Assembly: GCA_946811695.1 (NCBI GenBank)
Contig: OX328125.1
Coordinates: forward strand, 96,422,260-96,486,259
Source: Gonocerus acuteangulatus
Lineage: Eukaryota > Arthropoda > Insecta > Hemiptera > Coreidae
Reading direction: 5' to 3'
Length of the DNA: 64,000 nucleotides
The position numbers and the translations under genes were made by a program. Under the pieces are notes generated by a model. That model saw only the letters and a list, made by a program, of their open reading frames with translations, searched no databases and was not told the DNA's origin. This document shows, in pieces, positions 1 through 12,395 of this stretch. Position 1 is the stretch's first letter. Each line of letters starts with the position of its first letter.

Positions 1-28
1 GGCGTTCATGACCCTAAGGTTGACACGC

Positions 29-60
<32 letters not shown>
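1..60 (+). repeat. SINE 3' module and A-tail, cut by window edge
   Basis: The window opens inside a SINE tail. GGCGT...ACGCC can pair as a short hairpin and is followed directly by a long A run. It is a variant of the GGCGC...GCGCC tail of the SINE-A and 5S-SINE copies in this window (for example 61069-61100 and 27950-27980) and is closest to 4286-4315. The head lies outside the window, so the family cannot be named. Confidence 0.7.
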
Positions 61-64
<4 letters not shown>

Positions 65-700
65 AAATATGATACTGGATACTAAAACTGCAATTACTGT
101 AAGAATGTCTGGATGGTGAAAAATTGATTTTCACATTGAGCAATGAGATCCACAATTATCATTGTTCATCCATTGTCACCAGGGACTATTTTCAATGTCT
201 ATGGACTCAGTTACATGGTCATTAAAACTGGGACTGATACATTACGAAGGTCATTACTCAATCATAGATGAGTAAACAGGCTGAGTAAGAACTTCTGCAT
301 AAATGTTAAATATGGGGTGAAGTCCTCGAAAACGTTAATAAAAGAGACAGCAGATATTTTCGCTCGCGCAGAATATTCCTCAACTACAGTCCTTTGGTAT
401 GTATGGTTTTCTTTCAGCGGTTGTTAGGTTTTGATGAATTTTCATTTGCGTTTCAGAAGACTTCTTTCAACCTAACACTCTCCTTGTTTCTGTTCTAAAA
501 TTCTGAAATTTGCGGAAATAGTCCTTCCTGTTTATTGTCTTTTTTTAAAGGTGTTTATTGTCTTCCTGTTTATTAATAAAGGTGGTTGGTCATGACCTTG
601 ACAGTACATGAAATATAGCGAACCAAAAAAAACCCATTCCGATGGACCTACATACACCAAGCACATTTCTGAACAAGGCAAACACTGCAATATATGTGAA
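61..700. other. No recognised feature
   Basis: AT-rich sequence with stops in all frames. I see no repeat shared with the rest of the window and no RNA gene. Confidence 0.5.
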
Positions 701-1125
701 ACGTATTCCTATTTTAAATTTCTTTCCATTTATTCATTTTTTTATTAATTTTACTTAAGTGGATTTTTTGATCCATATAAATGGTATATGGCACAATGTA
801 CTGTTCCCTTAAATAACGAAGGTAAGACAGTGAAAAATAAAATCATGTCCGTTTTCATTTTTAGGTAAAACACGCCATGTGGACTTGTGATTTTATTTTA
901 CTATGATCAATACTTCCAATTACTTATCAATGACCATGTAAAACTTTTTCTTTAAACTGCTTCTGTAAGTAACGAAAAAACAAATTTTAATTCTTCAACT
1001 GACCCTACCGCCTACCAAGAAAACAAGCAAATTTTAATAGTTCGAAGTTATGGAAAATGTGCTCTCCTGAACAAATACAAATATGTGACATGGTGTCCTT
1101 TACCTCCGGGGTACACATATATATG
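700..1125 (+). repeat. Rpt3 terminal part
   Basis: This block matches 24830-25240 in inverted order. Shared segments include 'aataacg', 'aagacagtgaaaaa', 'atcatgtc' and the end motif around CCTTTACCTCCGGGG at 1097-1111. In the 24.8-25.2 kb copy both ends carry versions of this end motif as an inverted repeat, so it behaves as a terminal inverted-repeat element or the end of a larger one. No coding capacity. Confidence 0.5.
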
Positions 1126-1660
1126 TTCCATTCCTTTGGAAAGTGCTAAAAATCAGTTTTGTTCAAAAACTAAACGGAATTTGTTGAGTATTGTTTTCGC
1201 TCTCAGTAGCAAAACTCCATTGAAAATCTCATGCAGTTTTTGGCCGCAGACGTGTGTAATTTAATGAAAGTTTTCTACATTTTTCTAATTCGGCAAAAGC
1301 TATCCGAATAGTTTTCAATCATTTAAATATTTAACCACTGTCTGATTCTTCTCCTGAAAAGGGAACATAATGTTGTGAAAACACAATAATGGAGAATATA
1401 TGTTTTATGTCTGGTATAAATATAAAATATTGCATAAGACCCAAGGAGGAATGGATTCCCTAACATTGAACGATCATTCTATGAATATTCCATTACGGGA
1501 ATAGCTTTGTCACGTAAATATGTGAGATGGATGACATAATCATGTCTCTTTGTGATAACGGATTAGGGACTATATATAACTTCTATGATGATTAAATCAC
1601 AGCATCTGCATTATCCGAGTAAAGCTTGGAGTGTTTTGAAAATCGTACAATAGGGAACTC
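1126..1660. other. No recognised feature
   Basis: AT-rich sequence, no open frame of note and no repeat that I could match within the window. Confidence 0.45.
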
Positions 1661-1666
1661 TTGGGT

Positions 1667-1895
1667 CTCACCGTGGTCCAGTGGCTAACGTCTTGCATAC
1701 TTATGCGAAAGATACGGGTTCAAAATCCGCCTGCAGTAGATCGGGTTTTTTCCCAATTCGGGACCTGTTGAAAAAGTACCCTGCTCCAACATGGGCGTTA
1801 ACACTTTCAGGACCGACGGCTTCGAACAAAATTTCCATCAGGGCCAAAGTCTTCCTTTTGTATAGTTATTTCGGCAAACAAATAAAAAAGTGAAG
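1667..1895 (+). repeat. tRNA-like SINE (SINE-D), single copy
   Basis: The first 75 bases look like a tRNA: an A-box-like stretch GTGGTCCAGTGGCTAACG (1674-1691) and a B-box-like stretch GGGTTCAAAATCC about 1717-1729. The head resembles that of SINE-A (GTGGTCTAGTGGCTAGCG), but the body that follows is different and rich in GGG/CCC pairs, and it ends in 'aaataaaaaa'. The small open frame here is incidental. It is a SINE or degenerate tRNA pseudogene, not a tRNA gene, because the acceptor and anticodon stems do not pair well. Confidence 0.55.
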
Positions 1896-2225
1896 AAACT
1901 TTAAAAATGATGAACTTTTAGAGGATTAATTACAATTTAATAAAATGTCAAAGACACCACGAAAGCGGGCCCACTGATGGAATTTTCCGGGAGGATTCAT
2001 TATCATACGATTCCAGACCCGCAAACCTAACCGGGAATACGTAATGAGGCCCCAAATCAAATACGAAGCTTATAGGACAAGGCCCGGAGTAGCGGGATAG
2101 AAAGAAAGCCAAGCTATTTGCTGCTGTCACGACGCTGGGCCTGCAGAACACATCTCTTTGACGCTTATGCCACGACTGTGAGGAAGGCTCCTTATTGCCC
2201 TATGTTGACGTCAATGCACCCCCAG

Positions 2226-2500
2226 AGTGACGTCTTGAGAGAAAGACCCAAAGAGGCTATCTTCTAGACATAGACATTAAATACATGGGTTCTTATGACG
2301 ACATGAGGTAATGTCCTTGCCCATGAGGTACCATATCGTTAAAACGCGCTATAATGACGACACTGGAGAAAGGCCTTTTGAAACATTTACATGAGCGAAT
2401 GACATGGTGTAATAACTGGAGTAAAGTGACGTCACGAGAGAAAGGCGCAAAGACACAGACTTCTAGACGTAGACTTTAAAAACATGGGTTATTCTGACGT
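2226..2500 (+). repeat. Imperfect direct duplication, unit about 75 bp
   Basis: A block at 2226-2300 (GTGACGTCTTGAGAGAAAG, then TCTTCTAGACATAGACATTA and an 'acatgggtt' end) recurs at 2425-2500 with scattered substitutions. About 125 unrelated bases lie between them. TGACGTCA-like motifs occur in both copies and nearby, but function cannot be judged. Confidence 0.6.
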
Positions 2501-2674
2501 CATATTGGAGCAGCTTGAGATTCCTTGCAGAGAAATCAGTGCGGGACTGCCTTTTGTTTGGTAATTAGCGACGTCACTAGCTAGCATGCTTATGGTTCTT
2601 CTATCCTCGTTGTATTGAATATTTATGGATCTCTTTCCTTCACTATCTCCCAAATACTGAACGTAATAGAGAGC

Positions 2675-3680
<1,006 letters not shown>

Positions 3681-3714
3681 TTCAACTGCCTAGCGTCCTT
3701 CCTAGGGAGGGTTC

Positions 3715-4190
3715 TTCATCTTTGATTTTGGTACTTAGAATTATGGGATACAGTTGAAACATTTTCTGCATGTTTGAGTTTCATCAACACTAATATGTTG
3801 AAATTTTTGTTACGTTTAGAGTAAAGGAAGGGTTAGAATAAAATATTGTATTAACAGCCAAAAATGTTTTGGTAACTTTGTATAATTTCGTTAGTATCTC
3901 GAAAACCGTTGACAATCTTGTGAAGCGGAAGGTTACCATTCGGAAGCTTGCTAAATGCTCTACAAAAAGGTTCTGAAGAAAGTTTTAATTAGGCGACGTC
4001 AATCGGAGAAAAAAGTGCTTAAAGCTTTAAATTAATTGATTTCGTTAATTCCAATGGTTCTTTTTGTCTGTTTTATTTCTTGTTATTTTTTAATTGCTTG
4101 TAGTTGGATAATGTATTTGACAATAAAACTGGTTAAGTAAAATAACAAAAACAATTTATTGTTAGAAATATAGATTTCCAAGATTCCAAG
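3715..4190 (+). repeat. Second, diverged copy of the Rpt1 3' half
   Basis: The sequence from 'ggtacttagaat.atggga' onward repeats 3210-3675 base by base, with about 10 percent difference by eye. It lies directly behind copy A with a short spacer, so the 3' half of Rpt1 is tandemly duplicated here. Confidence 0.8.
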
Positions 4191-4285
4191 ACCTTGTCAC
4201 TAGCGGATCCGTTTCCAGTGTAGCCGACCCTTCCAGGTAAGATTGTAAATCATGACCTTTCAAGACTTTACTACTCACAGGAATG

Positions 4286-4340
4286 GCGTTAGTGACCTTA
4301 AGGGTTGACACGCCATTATAATAATTAATTTAAAAAAAAG
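4286..4340 (+). repeat. SINE 3' module (GGCGT/ACGCC hairpin variant)
   Basis: GGCGTTAGTGACC followed by TTGACACGCC, then an AT-rich tail. It matches the fragment at position 1 and is homologous to the GGCGCTAATGACC...GATGCGCC tail of SINE-A. The upstream 80 bases do not match any of the heads seen here. Confidence 0.6.
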
Positions 4341-4360
4341 ACTGGTGGAACCAAAATAAT

Positions 4361-4608
4361 AACTGCTTCTATTTTAATCTTTCCAAATTAGACTAGGGAT
4401 ATGAACGGAACCGCGCTAAGATGATGCAGTCCTGCGAGATGGACTTTTGTTCTATTGAATAAAGCCAATTCAGATCAAGAAATAATTCTAAAATTATACT
4501 GTTCATAACATTATCCTAAAAATTGCGACTCACGGGAACTGCGTCATCTTAGCGCGTTTCCGTTCATATCCCTTGTTCCATTTGGAAAACTTAGAATAGA
4601 AACAGTTA
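4361..4608. mobile_element. Fold-back MITE (GCGCTAAGATGA type), complete copy
   Basis: Two inverted arms of about 85 bp face each other across about 80 bp. The left arm reads AACTG.TTCTATT.TAA, then GGGATATGAACGGAA and CGCGCTAAGATGATGCAG; the right arm (4525-4608) is its reverse complement with few mismatches. No open frame. Single arms of the same family occur at 7205, 19785, 34505, 45592, 49125, 52395 and 60885, so the family is abundant. The superfamily is unclear. Confidence 0.75.
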
Positions 4609-4900
4609 ATGTTGTCCCTTAATCTGTCGCGAAAATCTAAAAAAAAAAAACAGGTAAAAATGAAAAATAAAACTAAAAGCGAAGCAAGATCACAACAGGA
4701 TTGTGACGGTATCGTACTTGACAGGAAATTTAATAAGACTTCGAAAATACTTTTTACATATGAAACATTATATTATATTAAAAAATCCCAAGAACCATTT
4801 ATATGTTTTCATCCTCAACGGTTACAGATGTGGCTTTAAAAATTGTTTCATTAGATTCCAGAATTTTAATTAATTATTAACGAATTTCGCCCAATAAACA

Positions 4901-4907
<7 letters not shown>

Positions 4908-4953
<46 letters not shown>
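4908..4953. repeat. TA microsatellite
   Basis: Uninterrupted (TA)n of about 45 bases. Confidence 0.95.
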
Positions 4954-4956
<3 letters not shown>

Positions 4957-5476
4957 AATTAGAAATACTGTTGATTTCCTGATCTATGGGTTCAGAAACG
5001 TATAATTTTCTTGCCGGCACTTAACGTTAAAATTAATTTTCAAGAAAAAATTCCAGTTTTGTCCACACTACGTCGTATATTTTATCCACTAACTTCAAAT
5101 CCCGATGAGAGACATATCCGTATCTCAATTGTTTTCTATGCACATTCATTTTTATTACTTAATTTGTGCACAACATGAATTCCTTTTTTATTATTAAATT
5201 CATTTGATATCTTCCGACCATATACTATAAATTGTGAATTAATTGACGAGCAACTGTCTTTGTGAAGAAGCTCAAAAACTATATAATAAATAAATGGACT
5301 TTAAAATAAATTAATAAAATAAATTTGTCTAATGTTCAAAGTTTTACTTTTGATCTTCTAAATTGCAGATTTTTTTTAAGTTAATTTTCCTTTTGTTCAT
5401 TAAGAATTGTTAACATTGTAAATATTTAAGTCATCTAGGTTTACATTGTAAATCATCTACTTTAAATTCTATCATA

Positions 5477-5729
5477 TCGTCGATGCAAATGCAAGGTATC
5501 GAATATGAAAATCACCACTTTCCAGAGTGAAAATACTTTTATTTATTACCTTGCTTTTGGGCAGTCAAATATTCGGCCGATTCGACTTTATGACAGTGGT
5601 TACATTCCCCTTTCATTGTGTTAACTTAGATTCGAGAGTTTGCCGTCCATCTGTCCAACAGCAATCGGCAAAGATTTAAAATGAAAAATGTGTTTTTTCA
5701 CATTCGATACTTTGCATTTGTATCGACGA
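5477..5729. mobile_element. TIR MITE (TCGTCGATGCAAATGC type)
   Basis: It begins TA|TCGTCGATGCAAATGCAA and ends with the reverse complement, TTTGCATTTGTATCGACGA|TA, so a TA target duplication is possible. Inverted termini run about 35-40 bp. The central part is found inverted at 44369-44621 (CATTTTTCATTTT..., ...AATGTAACCACTG). Length 253 bp, no coding capacity. TA targets and short length fit a Tc1/mariner-type MITE, but that is inference. Confidence 0.75.
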
Positions 5730-5739
5730 TATGTGAAGC

Positions 5740-6376
5740 TTTGTCGTCTATCTATGTAAAATTCATATGTAAATCTCTTATTGCCAAGGCTTCCAAGGTA
5801 ACCAATAAATAAATAAAAAAAAAATAATTCCACATGAGCATTATTAATAACTGACCCGTGGTGTAGGAAAAATTGATATTTACTGCCCAGCTCTAATGTA
5901 AACAAGTGTTAAATTTTATTTGCTAAACTGTCAACTCCTGACTGAATGTAAATATTAAATTGAATTAATTTAGATTGACGCAAAGCAAAATTATATTAAT
6001 TTATACTTTCATAAAATAAATATTGGCTCTGACAGGTTGGCTTGATTTTATTCCACGAATCACTTGAACGGGTAATTGGTCAAAAAGCAATTATTATGAG
6101 ATTGCAGCTCTTGACGGGGACTAGCGCCAACTTCTCGAACAATAAATCTATCGACAAATGCCTGCCAATTATTGGGATAATTTGAATATATAAACTGTTA
6201 GTTAATAATTTAAAACGCTTTTCGTGTCTCGAGTCTCAATTAACCTGTTTATTATTGCCATAAATTGTGAGCCAACGACACTTGTGCTTTCCGCTGGATT
6301 GAGTCTAACAGCTCAAGGCAAGTAGAGCAGACTTGTTTATCAATCATGTGCGCAACGGCAAAACGGTGTTTAAATA
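5740..6376. other. No recognised feature
   Basis: AT-rich sequence without frames or repeats that I can match elsewhere. Confidence 0.4.

Positions 6377-6422
<46 letters not shown>
6377..6422. repeat. Poly(A) tract
   Basis: About 45 A residues with no SINE or LINE body that I recognise in front of them. Confidence 0.9.
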
Positions 6423-6424
<2 letters not shown>

Positions 6425-6779
6425 AAGAAAAGAAAAACTTGTAAGGAACTTAACGAGCAAAAGTAATACTTAAAGCGATAATGAGAGAGCTTAGTAATGG
6501 CTCATAAATTCATATGCTAATGTCATAATAATAGTCGAAGAGAAAGAGATGGGGAGTCGGCCATTTTTCTGTCATGGCGGCCGCTATTGTCACACCTGAG
6601 TTTAGGTTATGTTTAAAGTAATAACTTATTAAAACTTTATGGTTTTAAACCTATATTATTTGTCAGAAACCAAAAAAAAAAAAATTATATTTTGGAACAC
6701 ACATCGCAGCAACAAGTTAGAATGGTGTTCAAAAATATGGAAGCTAAGATAAATTCCAAGAAAGCAACAAGAAAATTCA

Positions 6780-7010
6780 TTACCTTTGGTATTTTTGTTT
6801 ATTTTCTTAAATATTTTGAAAACGGGTAGGAGGTAAGTGGAAGGTAACCATTCAAAACATTGCTTAATTCCGGCTTGCTTAGAAAAATGGTTCTGTGGAT
6901 AGGATGATCTTAAGGAGTGCTTAAAACCTCGAAAATTGTATTTAGTTGCTTTGAACAGTTTTTTTGTGACTGTTTTCCTCAGTTTTTTATTGCTTCTAGG
7001 AGTAAAAAGA
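6780..7010 (+). repeat. Diverged Rpt1 3' fragment
   Basis: It follows the order of the Rpt1 3' half: 'gaaaacgg', a block on 'accattc', 'gcttaaaacct', 'gaacagttttttt', 'ttttttattgc'. Many substitutions, no coding capacity. Confidence 0.45.
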
Positions 7011-7204
7011 ATTTGTGAGTAAAACAAGGTAATAAAATGTGAAAAGTTTTGTGTTGTATGTTATGGAGCTTTCCGAGCCGATGTCAAAGATGCCGAGTGA
7101 ACTATTCTCCCTACTGTAAATTTTTTGAGCATTTTTGTGCCTACAATTACAATTTTCTTTAAAATGACATTGGAGTAGGTCACAAATTATTATCAATATC
7201 TATC

Positions 7205-7262
7205 GCAAGCTTTCTGAATGAACGTTATGGGCTAAGATGACGCAGTTTCTAGGAGTTGGGAT
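7205..7262 (+). repeat. Arm of the GCGCTAAGATGA-type MITE, degenerate
   Basis: It contains GGGCTAAGATGACGCAGTTT preceded by 'aagctttctgaatgaacg', as in the other arms. Confidence 0.6.
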
Positions 7263-9110
7263 TTTTAAAATTCCCTATTAACTTATTATGACTACAAAGG
7301 CTATTTGTTTTTACATAATTTAATCCTCAATGTTTTAACTGGATTAATGATATACAAACAAAAATAGCCCTTGCATTCATTATAAATTGAAAAAATAAGA
7401 CAACATCTTGTATTAAAAATATCTGCATACTTTCCAGGCAACTCAATATTTTGTTTTTGGCAGTCTCCTTATCTATAGAGTTCATATATTTGGTTATCAC
7501 ATGCTATTTTTGGCATATTATGTGCGTTTAATATAAATTTACATATTAATTGGTCATTTAAATTGTCTCTTGGAAACGAAGCTAAGTTAACGGTAAAATT
7601 AAAAATTTGTATATACTAATAATAATTACAAATTCGCTTCGAGTATTATAATTTAATTATTATCCGCGATGTGGCGATTCGCTCTTTATAATATTTACAT
7701 CCAATTTTACAAATACTTATAAATCCATTTATGCAATATTATTCTATTTTTTTTATTACCTCCTGATGGTACGACATATGTTTTGAAAGGCTAGGTGCAA
7801 AATATAGACATTTTGTAGGTAGAAGAATTTTTTTTTACCTTCTGGAATTACGCAACCCTACTACCGGAAACACGCCCCAAAAAAATACAATTACAATTTT
7901 TGAAACAACATTAACTAATCTACACATACAAAACATAGAAAACTCAGGAGTAATTGCATAATAATTTATTATTTATTTTATTTGTGCACCGCTAATTTCT
8001 CTGCTTGCACAATATCAGTCTATAAAAACATTAGTCCTTAAAAGGAATAATAAAACAGAACTAAACGATACAATAAATGTACAATGATGTTGTGTATATG
8101 TTAGTGTTTTTAAGATGTTTAATTATTGTTTTAATATTATGACTACGATTTGTTGCAAGTTAGGTCAAATGTTTTTATAGAAGAGTATTTACATCGAATG
8201 ACATCAACATAAACATGAATGACCGTGATTAATTGCTCAGCTTTTGAGGTTATATATTAATACCTATTCTTTTCAATTTATTTATGAGTATACAATTACT
8301 AATTACTATATATAAATACTTATAAATGATGTATTCTACATCCTGGGGCTTCAGACATTGGTACATCTCTGACATAAGAGACCATTTATTAGCGTTATAC
8401 AATGTCCGACCTGATAGATTTATTAGGAAATTATTAGAAGCTATTTTGTGTAAAACCCACGCAGTCTGGAGAACATGGCTTATTAAAGGCTTTTAGAAAC
8501 TCCAATTTCAATCTAAACGCTTGTTAGTACAAGAAGTATCTTCTCAGAAAGCCTAATTGGTTTTGTATTAATAATTTTATTTTTCCGAAGAATTATTAGT
8601 AAAAATATTTGATTTTTTAACCCTCGCAGAAATAAATTTCACACCCCGCTATTCGTCGAGAAATGTTTGGAGGAGTTCATTCCATATTTAAAATAATATC
8701 AGAACAAAGTTTTAACTGTTTCTAATCAAAGCTTTCCAAATGACACTGGGGCAAATTGGAGCAACCAGTAAAATAGCAAGCAGTAGAAATTGCAAGCACA
8801 GGTATAGCATTATACAAAAGGATTTCTTCGGAGGAATAAATATTCATATGATTTGCCGCCAAAGCAGAGCCTATCTAGAGAATCGATCAAGAATGAGTAA
8901 GTCACAGAATAATAGCCAATGAAGACTTCCGACCTCGGTGTAATTTTAGATTGATGATCAATGCCGTTTAAATACAGCTTCATCTTCTTGTTCTTTATTG
9001 TAAAAATAGTACATAATATTTTCTGGAGAAGATAATTATTGGTTCAATATATCGCTACATAGGCGAATTGCCCTTCAATTGCGCCTCATTTTAACTCTTT
9101 TTGAAAGTAA
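7263..9110. other. Mostly unrecognised AT-rich DNA
   Basis: About 1.8 kb without a recognisable gene. A possible MITE-arm remnant with 'caaagctttccaaatgacac' lies at 8728-8747. The 60-residue frame at 8740 has no recognisable similarity. Confidence 0.4.
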
Positions 9111-9270
9111 AATTAATATATACATATATCGAAACAAAAATACAAATAAATAAAGAGAAGGGAAGCGAGGTTTTTCAGTTTATCTTTTTTTTTTTGTATT
9201 TGAGATAAATAAATATACGAAGAAAAAATCATAAATAAATATATGAAATAAAAAGAATACCCAATAAAAA

Positions 9271-10150
9271 AAAGTCCGTCACGCAGGAGCAGCATAACTA
9301 AGCATTTTCCTCTGAATAGGGTAGTATCGAGTGCATTCCTGGATAATTTGCTTAAAATAACCTATATAGATAAATAAAATAAAAACTCTTTTGAATTTTT
9401 TATGAGCAGCTGTTTCAATTATTAATTTTCTAACTAATTTCCTTCCAGACTTTAGTGTATGCGGGGTACTAACCTACGTACTAAATACACAAAGCTTCAC
9501 ATTTTGATCTATTGATCTTGATGAGTGCGAACCTACGTTTGGCGGGAGAATTCAATTCAAACATAGTACAAAGTAACACCTCCCCCCCCCCTTCAGATAG
9601 ACCGATTTAGTTCATTTTCACAACACTTCTTTCTTATTAGATACCCAGGGCGTATAAAGAGTTTCGTTACAATACAACAGAAATTACGACCGGTATAAGG
9701 AAATTAGTAATTTCTGTCCGGAGTAAACCCTCCCTTGTAGTCAACCGATTTAGTTTATTTTTATAACACATTTTTCTCTTCAGTTGACCAAAACGAATAC
9801 CGAGTTTCGTTAAAATATAAGAAATATTATGGCTGGTATTTGCAAATAACTACTTTGGCTCCGGAGTGAACACCCCCCCCCCCCCTCCACATGGGCCGAT
9901 TTTGTTGGTTAACGAACTCGTTCAATCGTTTGATGGAAGAATACTACATTCCAAGTTTCATGGCGAAAAAACAAAAACTCTGGCCTGTATCTTGTTAACG
10001 GGCACATATATAACTATATAAATAAATTTTAACTGGGGTCATTTTCGGTGTCTACTAGGTAGGATCGATAAAGATTCGAAGAAATTTTCCAAAAATTCTG
10101 TCATGAGTGCAACCTCAATAGTTAGTTTCCTTCGGAGGAAAGTGATAAAA
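9271..10150 (+). repeat. Rpt2, copy 1
   Basis: Starts with AAAGTCCGTCACGCAGGAG and ends with a hairpin (ACTTTCCT/AGGAAAGT type, here slightly mutated) followed by 'gataaaa'. Inside are three similar modules, each reading 'accgatttagtt.attttcacaaca', 'agatacccag' or 'gttgaccaaaacga', then 'gagtttcgtt', 'acgaccggta' and a C-rich run. Next come 'aacgaactcgttcaatcgtt' and 'aacaaaaactctggcc'. The same order is seen at 18296-19093 and on the minus strand at 15752-17205. No coding capacity; class uncertain, possibly Helitron-like because the hairpin precedes CTAA in the other copies. Confidence 0.75.
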
Positions 10151-10166
10151 AACAATAAAAATATAG

Positions 10167-10170
<4 letters not shown>

Positions 10171-10218
<48 letters not shown>
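10171..10218. repeat. TA microsatellite
   Basis: (TA)n of about 48 bases between Rpt2 and a Penelope-like 3' end. Confidence 0.95.
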
Positions 10219-10223
<5 letters not shown>

Positions 10224-10229
10224 TAGTCA

Positions 10230-10360
10230 TTCCCTTGGGAACCACCGAGGAAAAAACAACAAGTACCTGGCTGACGAAGATGGAGATGAACCCATCGAAA
10301 TATTCCAAGAAGAAGTGAGGAGTACCACCGCTGGAGAAAAATGCCGTTCATCCAACAATA
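10230..10360 (+). mobile_element. Penelope-like element 3' end (fragment)
   Basis: The block ACGAAGATGGAGATGAACCC, GAAATATT, 'gag.accaccgctggagaaa' and 'atgccgttca' parallels the 3' ends at 16296-16385 (plus) and 50690-50800 (minus), where similar words occur in the same order. It carries a hammerhead-like motif. No protein part is present. Confidence 0.6.
10266..10310 (+). ncRNA. Hammerhead ribozyme motif, AUAU stem-III type
   Basis: Core CTGACGA at 10271-10277, stem II GATGG/CCATC, then GAAATATT at 10297-10304. GAA is followed by the palindrome ATAT and the expected cleavage nucleotide U. Stem I pairs TGG (10268-10270) with CCA (10305-10307). Palindromic stem III of this size is known from hammerheads of Penelope-like elements, which are thought to act as dimers. 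Stem II differs by compensatory changes from the copies near 16301 and 50781. Activity is inferred. Confidence 0.65.
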
Positions 10361-11266
10361 ATATATTTATATATTTATATACGTATATCTAATTGCAAAT
10401 TTAAATTTGGTTAATCTATGGATTGCCTGGCGCTAATGTACGAGTACCAGAGGTATGCGCTATCAAAAAATCAATCTATAGGTTTTGGCTACCCTAAAAC
10501 AACGGACTAATTAAAAAAAGATGAAATTCATGGGAATTACGCTGCTTAACGGTTTTTCTCAACGTTTGCGTCAGTTTTTCATTTTTTAATTGTATTTAAT
10601 TCTAAAATTAATAATTCAGTGAAAAGAAGTAAGTAAATAAGAATGAAGATTGTAATCGAGTTTGTCCTTAAGAACGAGAGAGGAGGTGGAGTGAGTTTAT
10701 CGTTGAGAGTCTGAGCTATTGCATTGTCTTGCCTAATTTTTTTTTATTCAATTTTTCAGGAGACATAAAAACAAAATAATACAAGCTTTCTAAATGACAG
10801 TAGGTATAAGAGCAGAAACACTAAAAATAACTTAGGACCATCAGTTCGATCTATTGGTATGTATAGACTGTTTGGAGTTGGCAAAATTTTATACATTTTT
10901 GCATTAAATCTAATAAAAAATAAGGCTTTTTTTCTCGAGAAACTCTTGTTATCGCTTTTATCAGTTTTACCAAATATACACTATCAGTATGTAATCTGTG
11001 ATGTAGGACTCCTAATTTAGAATGTCCAACAACATTACAAATCTATAAAGCCAGATCGGCAGAGCCTTATAAGGTAAGTGAGGCTGGTTTTGAGAGGACG
11101 ATGTCTCAGGCGAATTTTATTCTGAAATGCGATCCCCGCAGGTAGCCGAGCCAGCGAAGGTAGAACCCAAGGCCTGACCGCCTACACGAGACACGTCATA
11201 GGAGTGGCACTTCCTCTTCACCTGCACCGGGGTAGTCTACTTCAATACTAATACTACACTTCAAGA
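10361..11266. other. Mostly unrecognised
   Basis: AT-rich, with a more GC-rich stretch at 11055-11260 that fits no known head or frame. A possible MITE-arm remnant ('acaagctttctaaatgacag') lies at 10780-10799. Confidence 0.4.
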
Positions 11267-12395
11267 TGGACAGTAGTCAGTAGAGTACTAGACATCATCA
11301 AGTGAAGGAATGAACAGTAGTCAGTAGAGGACTAGACTTCTTCCAGTGAAGGGATGAACAGTAGTCAGTAGAGGACTAGACATCATCAAGTAAAGGAATG
11401 AACAGTAGTCAGTAGAGGACTAGACTTCTTCCAGTGAAGGGATGAACAGTAGTCAGTAGAGGACTAGACTTCTTCCAGTGAAGGGACGTACAGTAGTCAG
11501 TAGAGGACTAGACTTCTTCCAGTGAAGGGATGAACGGTAGTCAGTAGAGGACTATATTTCTTCCAGTGAAGGGATGAACAGTAGTCAGTAGAGGACTAGA
11601 CTTCTTCCAGTGAAGGGATGAACAGTAGTCACTAAAGGACTAGATTTCTTCCAGTGAAGGGATGAACAGTAGTCAGAAAAGGACTAGATTTCTTCCAGTG
11701 AAGGGATGAACAGTAGTCAGTAAAGGACTAGATTTCTTCCAGTGAAGGGATGAACAGTAGTCAGTAGAGGACTAGACTTCTTCCAGTGAAGGGATGAACA
11801 GTAGTCAGTAGAGGACTAGACTTCTTACAGTAAGGGATGAACAGTAGTCGGCAGAGGACTAGACTTCTTCCAGTGAAGGGACGTACAGTAGTCAGTAGAG
11901 GACTAGACTTCTTCCAGTGAAGGGATGAACAGTAGTCAGTAAAGGACTAGACTTCTTCCAGTGAAGGGATGAACAGTAGTCAGTAGAGGACTAGACTTCT
12001 TCCAGTGAAGGGATGAACAGTAGTCAGTAGAGGACTAGACTTCTTACAGTGAAGGGATGAACAGTAGTCAGTAGAGGACTAGACTTCTAACAGTAAGGTA
12101 TGAACAGTAGTCGGCAGAGGACTAGACTTCTTCCAGTGAAGGGATGAACGGTAGTCAGTAGAGGACTAGACTTCTTCCAGTGAAGGGATGAACAGTAGTC
12201 AGTAGAGGACTAGACTTCTTCCAGTGAAGGGATGAACAGTAGTCAGTAGAGGACTAGACTTCTTCCAGTGAAGGGATGAACAGTAGTCAGTAGAGGAGTG
12301 GACTTCTTCCAGTGAAGGAATGAACAGTAGTCAGTAGAGGACTAGACTTCTTTCGGTGAAGAGATGAACAATAGTAAGTAAAGGATGGAACGGGT
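11267..12395. repeat. 44-bp minisatellite, about 25 units
   Basis: Head-to-tail copies of a 44-base unit: GAACAGTAGTCAGTAGAGGA, then CTAGACTTCTTCCAGTG, then AAGGGAT. Copies differ at a few positions. Early units carry 'catcatcaag' in place of 'cttcttccag', a few have 'taaagga' or 'gtcggca', and some have single-base indels. Unit variants are partly ordered, which suggests block duplication. 44 is not a multiple of 3, and no frame runs through. Confidence 0.95.

Noticed and set aside
11267..12395. CRISPR array
   Set aside because: Repeats are contiguous 44-bp units without spacers, in a eukaryotic context. The 50-bp array at 50021 was rejected for the same reason.
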